The notes: generated by a model from the sequence alone, not told the origin. A stretch of 64,000 nt of DNA from Streptomyces peucetius (GCF_025854275.1 NZ_CP107567.1:2604001-2668000); one strand, 5' to 3'; counted from the first letter of the stretch, positions 38,013-47,064 are shown. Program-made: numbers and translations.

Positions 38013-38549
38013 TCACGCGGAGATGCCGTCGATGCGGGTGATCGCGTCGTCCGCCCCGTACGGCTGCAGATACGGCAGCCACCGCGGGTCCCGGTGCCCC
38101 GTCCCGATGATGCGCCACGCGAGTCCGCTCGGCGGAGCCGGCTGGTGGCGCAGCCGCCAGCCGAGTTCCCGCAGGTGACGGTCGGCCTTGACATGGTTGC
38201 AGCGGCGGCACGCGGCCACCACGTTGTCCCAGGCGTGCTGCCCTCCGCGGCTGCGCGGTACGACGTGGTCGACGCTGGTTGCGATGCCACCGCAGTACAT
38301 GCAACGCCCGCCGTCGCGGGCGAAGAGCGCTTTGCGGGTAAGAGGAACGGGCCCCCGGTAGGGGACCCGCACGAAACGTTTGAGTCGCACGACGCTGGGC
38401 GCAGCGATGACGCGGGTCGCGCTATGCATGAAGGCGCCGGACTCCTCGAGGCAGAGAGCCTTGTTCTCCAGGACGAGGACGAGCGCGCGGCGGAGCGGTA
38501 CGACGCCGAGGGGCTCGTACGACGCGTTGAGGACCAGGACGTGCGGCAC
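38013..38549 (-). CDS. HNH endonuclease
   Basis: A protein of 178 residues from the GTG at 38549 (VPHVLVLNASYEPLG), with GGAGG at 38558-38562; an ATG at 38606 would add 19 unlike residues. The HNH domain is at residues about 85-140: CMYCGG, then DHVVPRSRGG, WDNVVAACRRCNHVKADR, so both zinc CxxC pairs and the catalytic His-Asn-His are intact. The N-terminal NASYEPLGVVPLRRAL module is typical of a widespread actinobacterial HNH group, probably house-keeping, whose role is unknown. No restriction methyltransferase is nearby. Confidence 0.9.
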   Translation of the reverse strand: MPHVLVLNASYEPLGVVPLRRALVLVLENKALCLEESGAFMHSATRVIAAPSVVRLKRFVRVPYRGPVPLTRKALFARDGGRCMYCGGIATSVDHVVPRSRGGQHAWDNVVAACRRCNHVKADRHLRELGWRLRHQPAPPSGLAWRIIGTGHRDPRWLPYLQPYGADDAITRIDGISA

Positions 38550-38799
38550 GGTGGATGCCTCCTTGTACGCCGGCGGCGCGTGGCTCGCGCCGGGACGATC
38601 TGCCATCAGTTTCTACTCATCGCCGCTTTCTGCGCCACCACGTATGCGTAACGGGCTCGAGGTGTTTTCCGCCACAGGGGCGGCGCGTCGCCTCGACAGG
38701 CGGTGGTGAGCCGCGTCTCTCCGGTCCGGAAGACGCCGGAGGAGCCCGGATGCCCGGTTAATGTTATTGGTCTGTCACCGCAAGCTGGAGGTTCCTCCC

Positions 38800-39879
38800 G
38801 TGTCCGCCTTCTGGTCCTCCTGGTCGTCCGCTCTGCTGGAGACCGACCCCTCGCCGAGCCCCGTCACGCTGGACGAGGCGGCGAAGCGCGCGGAGAGCGC
38901 GGCCGGCTGGGTGGAGGAGAACTGGTCCACGTGGCTGAACACCGGACTGCGCATCGCGCTGATCCTCGTCGTGGCCCTGGTGCTGCGGATGCTGGTGCGC
39001 CGGGCGCTGACGAAGCTGATAGCGCGGATGAACCGCTCCGCGCAGACCGCACAGGGCACCGGGCTGGGGGGCCTGCTGGTCAACGCGGAGCGGCGGCGTC
39101 AGCGTTCCGAGGCCATCGGGTCCGTGCTCCGTTCGACCGCTTCGTTCCTGATCCTCGGCACCGCGGCTCTGATGATTCTCGGCGCCTTCCAGATCGATCT
39201 GGCGCCGCTGCTCGCCTCCGCGGGTGTGGCGGGTGTCGCGATCGGTTTCGGCGCGCGCAACCTGGTCACCGACTTCCTCTCCGGCGTCTTCATGATCATG
39301 GAGGACCAGTACGGGGTCGGGGACTCGATCGACGCCGGTGTCGCCTCGGGAGAGGTGATCGAGGTGGGTCTGCGGGTCACGAAGCTGCGGGGCGACAACG
39401 GCGAGATCTGGTACGTGCGCAACGGTGAGATCAAGCGGATCGGCAACCTGAGCCAGGGCTGGGCGACGGCGGCCGTCGACATCACGGTCCGCCCCACGGA
39501 GGACCTCGACCACGTCAAGTCGGTCATCGCCGACGTCGCGGACGGCCTGGCGAAGGACGAGCCGTGGAACGAGCAGATGTGGGGCCCCCTGGAGACGCTG
39601 GGCCTGACCGAGGTGCTGCTCGAGTCCATGACGTTCCGTGTCTCCGCGAAGACGATGCCGGGCAAGGCGCTCGGCGTGGAGCGGGAGGTCCGCTGGCGGA
39701 TCAAGCGCGCGTTCGACGCGGCGGGAATCCGTATCGTCGGCGGGCTGCCGCAGCAGGCCGAGGAGTCCGCGGCGGACCCGACCGCCGGCATGGCGGCGCC
39801 GTCCGTCTTCGCGTCGGAGCGGTCGCCGCAGTCGATCGCCGCCTCGCCGATAACTCCGCCCGCCAACCTCTCGAAGTGA
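38800..39879 (+). CDS. Small-conductance mechanosensitive channel, MscS family
   Basis: A protein of 359 residues from the GTG at 38800 (VSAFWSSW), with GGAGG 8 bases upstream; an in-frame ATG at 38761 lacks a ribosome site. Three membrane helices are visible (TGLRIALILVVALVLRML, ASFLILGTAALMILGAF, and the pore helix LLASAGVAGVAIGFGARNLV). The beta domain starts at VTDFLSGVFMIMEDQYGVGD, the MscS signature. It opens under membrane tension to release solutes after osmotic downshock. The C-terminal 40 residues are Ala/Pro/Ser-rich and probably disordered. A strong terminator follows about 130 bases after the stop. Confidence 0.92.
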   Translation: MSAFWSSWSSALLETDPSPSPVTLDEAAKRAESAAGWVEENWSTWLNTGLRIALILVVALVLRMLVRRALTKLIARMNRSAQTAQGTGLGGLLVNAERRRQRSEAIGSVLRSTASFLILGTAALMILGAFQIDLAPLLASAGVAGVAIGFGARNLVTDFLSGVFMIMEDQYGVGDSIDAGVASGEVIEVGLRVTKLRGDNGEIWYVRNGEIKRIGNLSQGWATAAVDITVRPTEDLDHVKSVIADVADGLAKDEPWNEQMWGPLETLGLTEVLLESMTFRVSAKTMPGKALGVEREVRWRIKRAFDAAGIRIVGGLPQQAEESAADPTAGMAAPSVFASERSPQSIAASPITPPANLSK

Positions 39880-40012
39880 GCCCGGGCCGTCGCCGGCGCG
39901 GCGGCCTCACCGGCCGGCCGCCCTCGCCCGCCGCTCGCCTTCGCGGGCCCATGCGCCTTCGCGGGCCGTTGCCGTCGCTGCCGGTTGCAGGATCAGGACG
40001 CTGACCCACCCC

Positions 40013-40050
40013 GCCCCCTCGGGTAACGCTTTGGTTGCCCGAGGGGGCGT
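40013..40050 (+). terminator. Terminator after the mechanosensitive channel gene
   Basis: GCCCCCTCGGG (40013-40023) pairs with CCCGAGGGGGC (40038-40048); four further pairs extend the stem inward, leaving a 6-base loop. GTTTGTC follows. It isolates the mscS gene from the ROK locus. Confidence 0.85.
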
Positions 40051-40065
40051 TTGTCATTCCTGCCA

Positions 40066-40095
40066 TTGACGGGCGCCCGGCGTGCGGCTTACTTT
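40066..40095 (+). promoter_or_regulatory. Candidate promoter of the ROK regulator gene
   Basis: TTGACG (40066-40071) is followed after 18 bases by TACTTT (40090-40095). The transcript would start near 40102, just ahead of the palindrome at 40109-40123, which fits an operator covering the start site. Confidence 0.5.
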
Positions 40096-40108
40096 CGTTC
40101 CGGGAGAA

Positions 40109-40123
40109 TAGGAAACTTTCCTA
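40109..40123. promoter_or_regulatory. Perfect palindrome, candidate ROK operator
   Basis: TAGGAAACTTTCCTA is a perfect 15-base palindrome centred on C40116, 45 bases before the regulator start and just downstream of its candidate promoter. ROK/NagC-type repressors use AT-rich palindromes of about this kind. Autoregulation is the likely role. Confidence 0.65.
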
Positions 40124-40168
40124 ACAGTGCAGTTCGAGTGGCCGATCCGAGAGGCAGGTGCAACCGTC

Positions 40169-41377
40169 GTGGCCGGAACCACGCCCGGTACCCCGCGCGT
40201 ACTGCGCGCCATGAACGACCGTGCCGCGCTCGATCTGCTGCTGGAGCACGGCCCGCTCTCCCGGACCAGGATCGGCAAGCTGACCGGCCTGTCCAAACCG
40301 ACCGCCTCCCAGCTGCTGGCCAGGCTGGAGGCGGCGGGTCTCGTCGTCGTGACGGGCACCACGGAAGGCCGGCCGGGCCCCAGCGCCCAGCTGTACGCGG
40401 TCAACGGCAGCGTGGCCCACGCCGCGGGCCTGGACGTCACCCCCGAGCGCATCCGCGCCGCCGTCGCCGACATCGCCGGCGCGACCGTCGGAGAGTTCGA
40501 GCTGCCCACCCCGGGGCGGCGCGCCGACAGCGTCGTACGGCAGGTGACCGACGCGCTCGACGGGGTGGTCAAGGCCGCGGGTCTGACCCGCGCGGACGTC
40601 CACCGTCTCGTCATCGGCACTCCGGGCGCCTTCGACCCGTCCACCGGACGTCTGCGGTACGCGTCCCATCTGCCCGGCTGGCACTCCCCCACCCTGCTCG
40701 ACGAACTGGCGGCCGCCCTGCCGATGCCCGTCGAGTACGAGAACGACGTCAACCTCGCCGCCGTCGCCGAGCAGCGTCTCGGAGCCGCTCAGGGCCACGA
40801 GAACTTCGTCCTGCTGTGGAACGAGGAAGGGCTCGGCGCCGCTGTCGTCATCAACGGCAGGCTCCACCGCGGTTTCACCGGCGGTGCCGGTGAGGTCGGC
40901 TTCCTGCCCGTACCCGGTGCCCCGCTGGTGCGCCAGGTGACCAAGGCGAACAGCGGCGGCTTCCAGGAACTGGCAGGCGCCCAGGCACTGCCCCGGCTCG
41001 CCCGCGACCTCGGCCTCGCCCCCGAGGACATGGGCAGCGGCGCCCACGCCGAGGTCGCGACCGCGCTGGTGGCCAGGGCCGCGGAGACCGACTCCGGGGC
41101 GTACGGGCAGCTGCTCGACGTGTACGCGACCGGGCTCGCGACCGGTCTGGCCTCCATGGTCGCCGTGCTCGACCCGGAACTGGTCGTGCTGTCCGGCGAG
41201 GCCATCGCCGCGGGCGGCGAGCCGCTGCGGGCGCGCGTCCAGTCGGAGCTGGCCGAGCTGGCCGCGCCCCGGCCGCGCCTCGTGCTCGGGTCCGTACGCC
41301 GGCAGCCGGTGCTGCGCGGCGCGCTGGAGAACGCACTGGCCACCACCCGCGACGAGGTCTTCGACACCTCCCGCTGA
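40169..41377 (+). CDS. ROK-family transcriptional regulator
   Basis: A protein of 402 residues from the GTG at 40169 (VAGTTPGTPRVL), with GAGAGGCAGG upstream; a GTG at 40127 is too close to the operator. N-terminal winged helix (LSRTRIGKLTGLSKPTASQLLARLEAAGLV), then a ROK sugar-kinase-like domain (VIGTPGAFDP, ENDVNLAAVAEQ, GAGEVGF). The zinc signature of ROK proteins (His after AGE-x-G and CxCGxxGC) is missing: the sequence reads GEVGFLPVPGAPLVRQ. So ligand binding may differ. It probably represses the ABC-GH4-kinase operon that starts 200 bases downstream. Confidence 0.88.
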   Translation: MAGTTPGTPRVLRAMNDRAALDLLLEHGPLSRTRIGKLTGLSKPTASQLLARLEAAGLVVVTGTTEGRPGPSAQLYAVNGSVAHAAGLDVTPERIRAAVADIAGATVGEFELPTPGRRADSVVRQVTDALDGVVKAAGLTRADVHRLVIGTPGAFDPSTGRLRYASHLPGWHSPTLLDELAAALPMPVEYENDVNLAAVAEQRLGAAQGHENFVLLWNEEGLGAAVVINGRLHRGFTGGAGEVGFLPVPGAPLVRQVTKANSGGFQELAGAQALPRLARDLGLAPEDMGSGAHAEVATALVARAAETDSGAYGQLLDVYATGLATGLASMVAVLDPELVVLSGEAIAAGGEPLRARVQSELAELAAPRPRLVLGSVRRQPVLRGALENALATTRDEVFDTSR

Positions 41378-41390
41378 ACCGACGGCCTCA

Positions 41391-41459
41391 CCGGCACACC
41401 GCCACCGCTCGGCGTGCCGGCACACCGCCACCGCTCGCTGGCACACCGCCACCCGCTCG
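41391..41459. repeat. Three tandem copies of a 20-21-base sequence before the sugar operon
   Basis: CCGGCACACCGCCACCGCTCG occurs at 41391-41411 and 41417-41437, and a near copy at 41440-41459. The period is 26 then 23 bases. They lie in the 41378-41573 gap between the regulator and the sugar-binding protein gene, where the operon promoter should be. Confidence 0.8.
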
Positions 41460-41573
41460 ATGTGCCGGCGCACCGGCTCCCCACCCGGCCGCCGCACCGC
41501 ATCCCACCTCCCCCGCAACGCACCCTGTTTCTCCCCTTCCCCCGACCCGTCCTTGTCACAGGGAGACATCGTC

Positions 41574-42911
41574 ATGCCCAGGAACAACCGGACCGCGGGT
41601 GTCGCGCTGGCCGCGACCACCGCGATATCGCTTCTTGCCACGGCCTGCACGGGAGCCGCCGACAGCGGCGCCACGGACGATCCGAACGCGCGGACCACGC
41701 TCACCTTCTGGCACGGCTGGTCCGCGCCCGGCGAGGTCGAGGCGATCGAGACGAACATCGCGTCGTTCGAGAAGAAGCACCCGAACATCAAGGTCAAGGT
41801 CGTCAAGGGCATCACGGACGACAAGCTCAACCAGGCGCTGCGGGCCGGCGGTTCGAACGCGCCGGACGTGGTCTCCTCCTTCTCCACCGACAACGTGGGC
41901 CGGTTCTGCACCACGGGCGCGCTCGCCGACCTGAAGCCGTTCCTGGCGAAGTCGGGGATCGACCCGGCCAAGACCTTCCTGCCGCGGATGGCCGAGTACA
42001 CCGAGCACGAAGGCAAGCGGTGCGCGGTGCCGCTGCTGGGCGACGCGTACGGCCTCTACTACAACAAGAAGGCCTTCGAGGAGGCCGGGATCACCGCGCC
42101 GCCGAAGACGCTGTCCGAGTTCGACAAGGTCGCCGAGAAACTCACCGAGGCCAAGGGCGGCAGCTACGAACAGCTCGGCTTCATGCCCAACTTCCGGGGC
42201 TACGAGACGACCTTCGAACACTACGCCGCGCAGTTCGGCGTCCGGTACTTCGACGACCGGGGCAGGTCCGCCCTGGCGAAGGACCCCGCCGCGAAGGCCC
42301 TGTTCACCTGGCAGAAGAACCTGGCCGACAAGCTCGGCGGCTACGAGAAGCTGGAGAAGTTCCGCACCGGCCTCGGCGACGAGTGGGGCCCCAAGCACCC
42401 CTTCCACACCGGCCAGGTCGCCATGCAGCTCGACGGCGAGTGGCGCGGCAAGATGGCCAAGGACGCCGGCCTGGACTTCGAGATCGGTGCGGCGCCGTTC
42501 CCGGTCCCCGACGACCAGGCCGCCGACTACGGCAAGGGCTACCTGTCCGGCACGATCCTCGGTATCGCGGGCGTCAGCAAGAAGCAGAACGCGGCCTGGG
42601 AGCTGGTGAAGTACCTCTCCACCGACACCGACGCGGTCGTCTCGTTCGCCAACGCCATCCACAACGTCCCGTCCACCGTGGCGGCGCTGAAGTCGCCGAA
42701 GCTGAACGACGACCCGCTGTACCGCACGTTCGTGGACATCGCGCAGCACCCGAAGAGCGCCCACGCCCCGTCGTCGGTCAACGGCGGGGCGTTCCTGCTG
42801 ACCGCGCAGGACCTCGGCGTGCGCTACGAGGCAGGCCGTGAGAAGGACCTCGACGCCGGCCTGCGGAAGACCGACGCCCAGGTCGACAAGGACAACGAGC
42901 AGGCCCGCTGA
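41574..42911 (+). CDS. ABC transporter sugar-binding lipoprotein
   Basis: A protein of 445 residues from the ATG at 41574 with GGGAG upstream. A lipoprotein signal (ISLLATACTG) predicts lipidation at Cys25. The mature part is a carbohydrate-binding protein of the MalE/family-1 type (TLTFWHGWSAPGEVEAIE, then PDVVSSFSTDNVGRF, LDGEWRGKMA). It captures an oligosaccharide outside the membrane and hands it to the two permeases encoded next. The stop codon overlaps the next start as TGATG. The neighbouring glycosidase suggests a glucoside or other disaccharide. Confidence 0.9.
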   Translation: MPRNNRTAGVALAATTAISLLATACTGAADSGATDDPNARTTLTFWHGWSAPGEVEAIETNIASFEKKHPNIKVKVVKGITDDKLNQALRAGGSNAPDVVSSFSTDNVGRFCTTGALADLKPFLAKSGIDPAKTFLPRMAEYTEHEGKRCAVPLLGDAYGLYYNKKAFEEAGITAPPKTLSEFDKVAEKLTEAKGGSYEQLGFMPNFRGYETTFEHYAAQFGVRYFDDRGRSALAKDPAAKALFTWQKNLADKLGGYEKLEKFRTGLGDEWGPKHPFHTGQVAMQLDGEWRGKMAKDAGLDFEIGAAPFPVPDDQAADYGKGYLSGTILGIAGVSKKQNAAWELVKYLSTDTDAVVSFANAIHNVPSTVAALKSPKLNDDPLYRTFVDIAQHPKSAHAPSSVNGGAFLLTAQDLGVRYEAGREKDLDAGLRKTDAQVDKDNEQAR

Positions 42912-43873
42912 TGGCCGCCACCGCCCTCCACCCGGCCGGCCGCGCGCTGCGGTCCAAGCACCGCAGGTCGGCGCTGCGGACGCTCGGCTTCCTCTCCCCC
43001 TGGCTGATCGGCTTCGCGGTCTTCTTCGTCTACCCGCTCGTCTCGACCGTCTACTTCTCCTTCATGAAGTACGACGGGTTCGCCCCGCCGACGTGGGTGG
43101 GCCTGAAGAACTGGTCGTACGTCTTGGGCGACTACCCCTTCTTCTGGCCGGCGCTGCGCAACACCCTGTGGCTGGTCGCCGTCATGGTGTCGCTGCGGGT
43201 CCTGTTCGGCCTCGGCATCGGGCTGCTGATCACGAAGGTCAAGACGGGGGCCGGGGTCTTCCGGACGCTGTTCTACCTGCCGTACCTGGCCCCGCCCGTC
43301 GCCGCCACCATGTCGTTCGTCTTCCTGCTCAACCCCGGTACGGGACCGGCGAACACGATCCTGGAGGGGATCGGACTGCCGGCCCCCGGCTGGTTCACCG
43401 ACCCGGCCTGGTCCAAGCCGTCCCTGACGATCCTGGCCCTGTGGGGCATCGGCGACCTGATGGTGATCTTCATGGCCGCGCTGCTGGACGTACCGAAGGA
43501 GCAGTACGAGGCGGCGGAGCTGGACGGCGCCCGGGCGTGGCAGCGCTTCCGTTACGTCACGCTGCCGAACATCTCGCCCATCGTGCTCTTCGCAGTGGTC
43601 ACAGGGGTGATCGCGACGATGCAGTACTACACGGAGCCACTGGTGGCGGCGAAGGTCGCGAGCGGGGTGATCGGCGGCTCGGGGCAGCAGTTCGAGCCCG
43701 GTTACCCGGACAGGACGACGCTCACCGTCCCGCAGACCGTCTACAACCTCGGCTTCCAGCGCTTCGACACCGGCGCGGCCTGTGTGGTGGCCCTGGTGCT
43801 GTTCGCACTGGCCATGGCGTTCACGGCGTTCCTGATGCGGCGGCGCTCCGGCTTCATGTCCACGGAGGACTGA
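42911..43873 (+). CDS. ABC sugar transporter permease 1 (MalF type)
   Basis: A protein of 320 residues with six membrane helices. The cytoplasmic EAA loop reads EAAELDGARAWQRFRYVTLP, where the ATPase subunit docks. It overlaps the binding protein gene by one base and is 3 bases from permease 2. No ATPase gene lies in the operon; Streptomyces sugar importers of this class commonly share the ATPase MsiK encoded elsewhere. Confidence 0.92.
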   Translation: MAATALHPAGRALRSKHRRSALRTLGFLSPWLIGFAVFFVYPLVSTVYFSFMKYDGFAPPTWVGLKNWSYVLGDYPFFWPALRNTLWLVAVMVSLRVLFGLGIGLLITKVKTGAGVFRTLFYLPYLAPPVAATMSFVFLLNPGTGPANTILEGIGLPAPGWFTDPAWSKPSLTILALWGIGDLMVIFMAALLDVPKEQYEAAELDGARAWQRFRYVTLPNISPIVLFAVVTGVIATMQYYTEPLVAAKVASGVIGGSGQQFEPGYPDRTTLTVPQTVYNLGFQRFDTGAACVVALVLFALAMAFTAFLMRRRSGFMSTED

Positions 43874-43876
43874 ACG

Positions 43877-44791
43877 ATGAGCACCATGACACCGACCCCG
43901 GCCCCGGCCGCCGCCCGCACGGCGGCCGCCTCCGGCCGGAGCACCGGAGCGCGGCGGGCGGCACGGCGGCGTGCTGCCCTGGAGTGGATCGCGGTCCACT
44001 CGCTGGCGATCGCCGCCGCGCTGTTCTTCCTGCTGCCGTTCGTCTTCGTGTTCCTGACGGCGGTGATGAGCGACGACCAGGCCCTCACGCGGGACCTGTG
44101 GCCGCACACCTGGGAATGGGGCAACTTCGCCACCGTGTGGAACACACCCGGGTTCCTGACCTGGTGGCGCAACACCCTGCTCTACGCGGGGCTGGGCACC
44201 GTCCTCGCCGTCGGCTCCAGCATCCCGGTGGCGTACGCGCTGGCCAAGTTCCGCTTCCGCGGCCGGAATCTGGCGATGATGCTCGTCATCGCGACGATGA
44301 TGCTGCCGCCGCAGGTCGTCATCGTACCGATGTACCTCTTCTGGGCGAAGCAGCTGGATCTCGCGGGCACGCTGTGGCCGCTGATCATCCCGTTCGCCTT
44401 CGGCAACGCGTTCACGATCTTCCTGCTGCGCCAGTTCCTGCTGACCGTCCCCAAGGAGTACACGGAGGCGGCAAGGATCGACGGCTGCGGAGAGTTCCGC
44501 ACGATGGTGCGGATCGTGCTGCCGATGGCCAGGCCGGCCATCGCGGCCGTGGCCCTCTTCCACTTCTTCTACTGCTGGAACGACTACTTCGGCCCACAGA
44601 TCTACGCCTCGGAGAACCCGGCCGCCTGGACGCTGAGCTACGGCCTGGAGTCCTTCAAGGGCGCGCATCAGACCGACTGGAACCTGACCATGGCCGCCAC
44701 GGTGATGATCATGGCTCCGGTGATCGTGGTCTTCTTCTTCGCGCAAAAGGCCTTCATCGAAGGCGTCACACTGACCGGAGTGAAGGGCTAG
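43877..44791 (+). CDS. ABC sugar transporter permease 2 (MalG type)
   Basis: A protein of 304 residues with six membrane helices. The EAA loop reads EAARIDGCGEFRTMVRIVLP. The N-terminal 35 residues are a Pro/Ala/Arg-rich cytoplasmic tail. It pairs with the preceding permease to form the membrane channel. The GH4 gene follows after 12 bases with an AGAAAGG ribosome site. Confidence 0.92.
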   Translation: MSTMTPTPAPAAARTAAASGRSTGARRAARRRAALEWIAVHSLAIAAALFFLLPFVFVFLTAVMSDDQALTRDLWPHTWEWGNFATVWNTPGFLTWWRNTLLYAGLGTVLAVGSSIPVAYALAKFRFRGRNLAMMLVIATMMLPPQVVIVPMYLFWAKQLDLAGTLWPLIIPFAFGNAFTIFLLRQFLLTVPKEYTEAARIDGCGEFRTMVRIVLPMARPAIAAVALFHFFYCWNDYFGPQIYASENPAAWTLSYGLESFKGAHQTDWNLTMAATVMIMAPVIVVFFFAQKAFIEGVTLTGVKG

Positions 44792-44803
44792 AAAGGCCAG
44801 TTC

Positions 44804-46069
44804 ATGAAGCTCGCTGTCGTGGGGGGCGGTTCCACCTACACCCCCGAACTCATCGATGGTTTCGCGCGGATGCGCGACACCCTGCCGATCGAGGAACTCG
44901 TCCTCGTCGACCCCGCGGCCGGCCGGCTGGAGCTGGTCGGCGGCCTCGCCCGGCGGATCTTCGCCAAGCAGGGCCACCCGGGGAAGATCGTCACCACGTC
45001 GGACGTCGACTCCGGCGTCGCGGGGGCCGACGCCGTCCTGCTGCAGCTGCGCGTGGGCGGGCAGGCCGCCCGAGAGCAGGACGAGACCTGGCCGCTGGAG
45101 TGCGGCTGCGTCGGCCAGGAGACCACCGGGGCGGGCGGTCTCGCCAAGGCGCTGCGAACCGTGCCGGTCGTCCTCGACATCGCGGAGCGGGTACGCCGCA
45201 CCAACCCGGACGCGTGGATCATCGACTTCACCAACCCGGTGGGCATCGTCACCCGTGCGCTGCTGCAGGCCGGGTACAAGGCCGTCGGGCTGTGCAACGT
45301 CGCCATCGGCTTCCAGCGGAAGTTCGCCCGTCTGCTGGACGTGGTGCCGTCCGAGGTCCATCTGGACCATGTCGGGCTCAACCACCTCACCTGGGAGACC
45401 GCCGTCCGGCTCGGCGGCCCGGAGGGCGAGGACGTCCTGCCGCGGCTGCTCGCCGAGCACGGTGACGCCGTCGCCGGCGATCTGCGCATGCCGCGGGAGC
45501 TGATCGAGCGTCTCGGCGTCGTCCCCTCGTACTACCTGCGGTACTTCTACGGCCACGACGAGGTCGTACGGGAACTGCGGACCAAGCCGTCCCGGGCCGC
45601 CGAGGTCGCGGAGATGGAGAAGCGGCTGCTGGAGATGTACGGCGACCCGCAGCTCGACGAGAAGCCGGAGCTGCTCGCCAAACGGGGAGGCGCCTTCTAC
45701 TCGGAGGCGGCCGTGGACCTCGCCGCCTCGATGCTGAGCGGTGCCGGCTCCCCGTACCAGGTGGTGAACACGTACAACAACGGCACGCTCTCCTTCCTGC
45801 CGGACGACGCCGTCATCGAGGTGCAGGCCGCCGTCGGCACCAAGGGAACGGCACCCCTGCCGGTGGGCGGACCCGACCCGCTGTACGCGGGGCTGATCGC
45901 GAACGTGACGGCCTACGAGGACCTGGCACTGGAGGCCGCACTGCGCGGCGGGCGCGAACGGGTCTTCCGGGCGCTGCTGTCACATCCGCTGGTCGGGCAG
46001 TACGAGTACGCCGAGAAGCTCACCGACCGGCTGATCGCGCACAACCGGGAGCACCTCGCGTGGGCGTGA
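44804..46069 (+). CDS. 6-phospho-glycosidase, GH4 family (6-phospho-beta-glucosidase type)
   Basis: A protein of 421 residues. GH4 enzymes are NAD and Mn dependent and cleave 6-phospho-glycosides by a redox mechanism. The Rossmann start KLAVVGGGSTYTPEL, the metal-binding Cys in GLCNVAIG, the DHVGLNHLTW block with the metal His, and the ETTGAGGLAKALRTVPV stretch are complete; GGGSTYTPEL favours the phospho-beta-glucosidase branch. It needs a phosphorylated substrate although the operon imports through an ABC system that does not phosphorylate; the kinase encoded next may supply the phosphate. Confidence 0.9.
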   Translation: MKLAVVGGGSTYTPELIDGFARMRDTLPIEELVLVDPAAGRLELVGGLARRIFAKQGHPGKIVTTSDVDSGVAGADAVLLQLRVGGQAAREQDETWPLECGCVGQETTGAGGLAKALRTVPVVLDIAERVRRTNPDAWIIDFTNPVGIVTRALLQAGYKAVGLCNVAIGFQRKFARLLDVVPSEVHLDHVGLNHLTWETAVRLGGPEGEDVLPRLLAEHGDAVAGDLRMPRELIERLGVVPSYYLRYFYGHDEVVRELRTKPSRAAEVAEMEKRLLEMYGDPQLDEKPELLAKRGGAFYSEAAVDLAASMLSGAGSPYQVVNTYNNGTLSFLPDDAVIEVQAAVGTKGTAPLPVGGPDPLYAGLIANVTAYEDLALEAALRGGRERVFRALLSHPLVGQYEYAEKLTDRLIAHNREHLAWA

Positions 46070-47064
46070 CCGAGTCCTCCGGGGTAGACCGCGCGGGGGC
46101 CCGTGCGGCCGTGCTCGCCATCGATGCGGGGAACAGCAAGACCGACGTGGCCTTCGTCGGCGCCGACGGCTCCGTGCTCGCCTCGAGCCGGGGGCCCGGC
46201 TTCCAGCCGCCGAAGACCGGTGTCACGGCGGCGGTCGACACCCTCGCCGCCACGGTCGAGGAGGCCAGGACCAAAGGCGGGATCACCGGTGTGGTCGAGC
46301 ACGTCTCCGCGTGTCTCGCCAACGCCGACCTGCCCGTGGAGGAGCGGCAGTTGACCGCCGCCCTGCACGAACTGGGCTGGGGACGCACCACCCAGGTGCG
46401 CAACGACACCTTCGCGATACTGCGGGCCGGGGTGGACGAGCCCCGGGGCGTGGCCGTCGTGTGCGGGGCGGGCATCAACTGCGTCGGCATGCTGCCCGAC
46501 GGCCGCACCGCCCGCTTCCCCGCACTCGGCAGGATCTCCGGGGACTGGGGCGGCGGCGGGGGCCTCGCGGACGAGGCCCTGTGGCATGCGGCACGGGCCG
46601 AGGACGGTCGCGGGGAACCGACGGCACTGGCCGCCGCCCTGCCCGGACACTTCGGTCTCGACTCGATGTACGCGCTGATCGAGGCACTGCACCTCGGTCG
46701 CATCGCGGCGGCACGGCGGCACGAGCTGGCGCCGGTGCTCTTCGCGACGAGCGCGGCGGGCGACCCGGTGGCCCGGTCGCTGGTGCACCGGCAGGCGGAG
46801 GAGGTCGTGGCGATGGCGACCGTCGCGCTCGAGCGCCTCGGACTCCTCGACGAGGAGGTGCCGGTGCTGCTCGGAGGCAGTGTGCTGGCCGCCCGCCATC
46901 GCCAGTTGGACGGGCGCATCCGCGAACTGCTTGCCCTCCGGGCGCCGAAGGCGGTCGTCGAGGTGGTGACGGCAGCGCCGGTGCTGGGGGCGGCGCTGCT
47001 GGGATTGGACCGTATCGGGGCTCCGTCGGAGGCGGGGGCGGCGCTGCGGGAGCACTACGCGTGA
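46060..47064 (+). CDS. Sugar kinase of the BadF/BcrA ATPase (GlcNAc-kinase-like) family
   Basis: A protein of 334 residues from the GTG at 46060, 8 bases after GGGAG, overlapping the GH4 gene by 10 bases. ASKHA-fold motifs: LAIDAGNSKTDVAFV (phosphate 1), VCGAGINCVG (phosphate 2), GDWGGGGGLADEAL and LLGGSVLA (adenosine). It resembles N-acetylglucosamine kinases rather than hexokinases. In this operon it could phosphorylate the imported disaccharide (making the GH4 substrate) or the released sugar. Last gene of the operon. Confidence 0.88.
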   Translation: MGVTESSGVDRAGARAAVLAIDAGNSKTDVAFVGADGSVLASSRGPGFQPPKTGVTAAVDTLAATVEEARTKGGITGVVEHVSACLANADLPVEERQLTAALHELGWGRTTQVRNDTFAILRAGVDEPRGVAVVCGAGINCVGMLPDGRTARFPALGRISGDWGGGGGLADEALWHAARAEDGRGEPTALAAALPGHFGLDSMYALIEALHLGRIAAARRHELAPVLFATSAAGDPVARSLVHRQAEEVVAMATVALERLGLLDEEVPVLLGGSVLAARHRQLDGRIRELLALRAPKAVVEVVTAAPVLGAALLGLDRIGAPSEAGAALREHYA

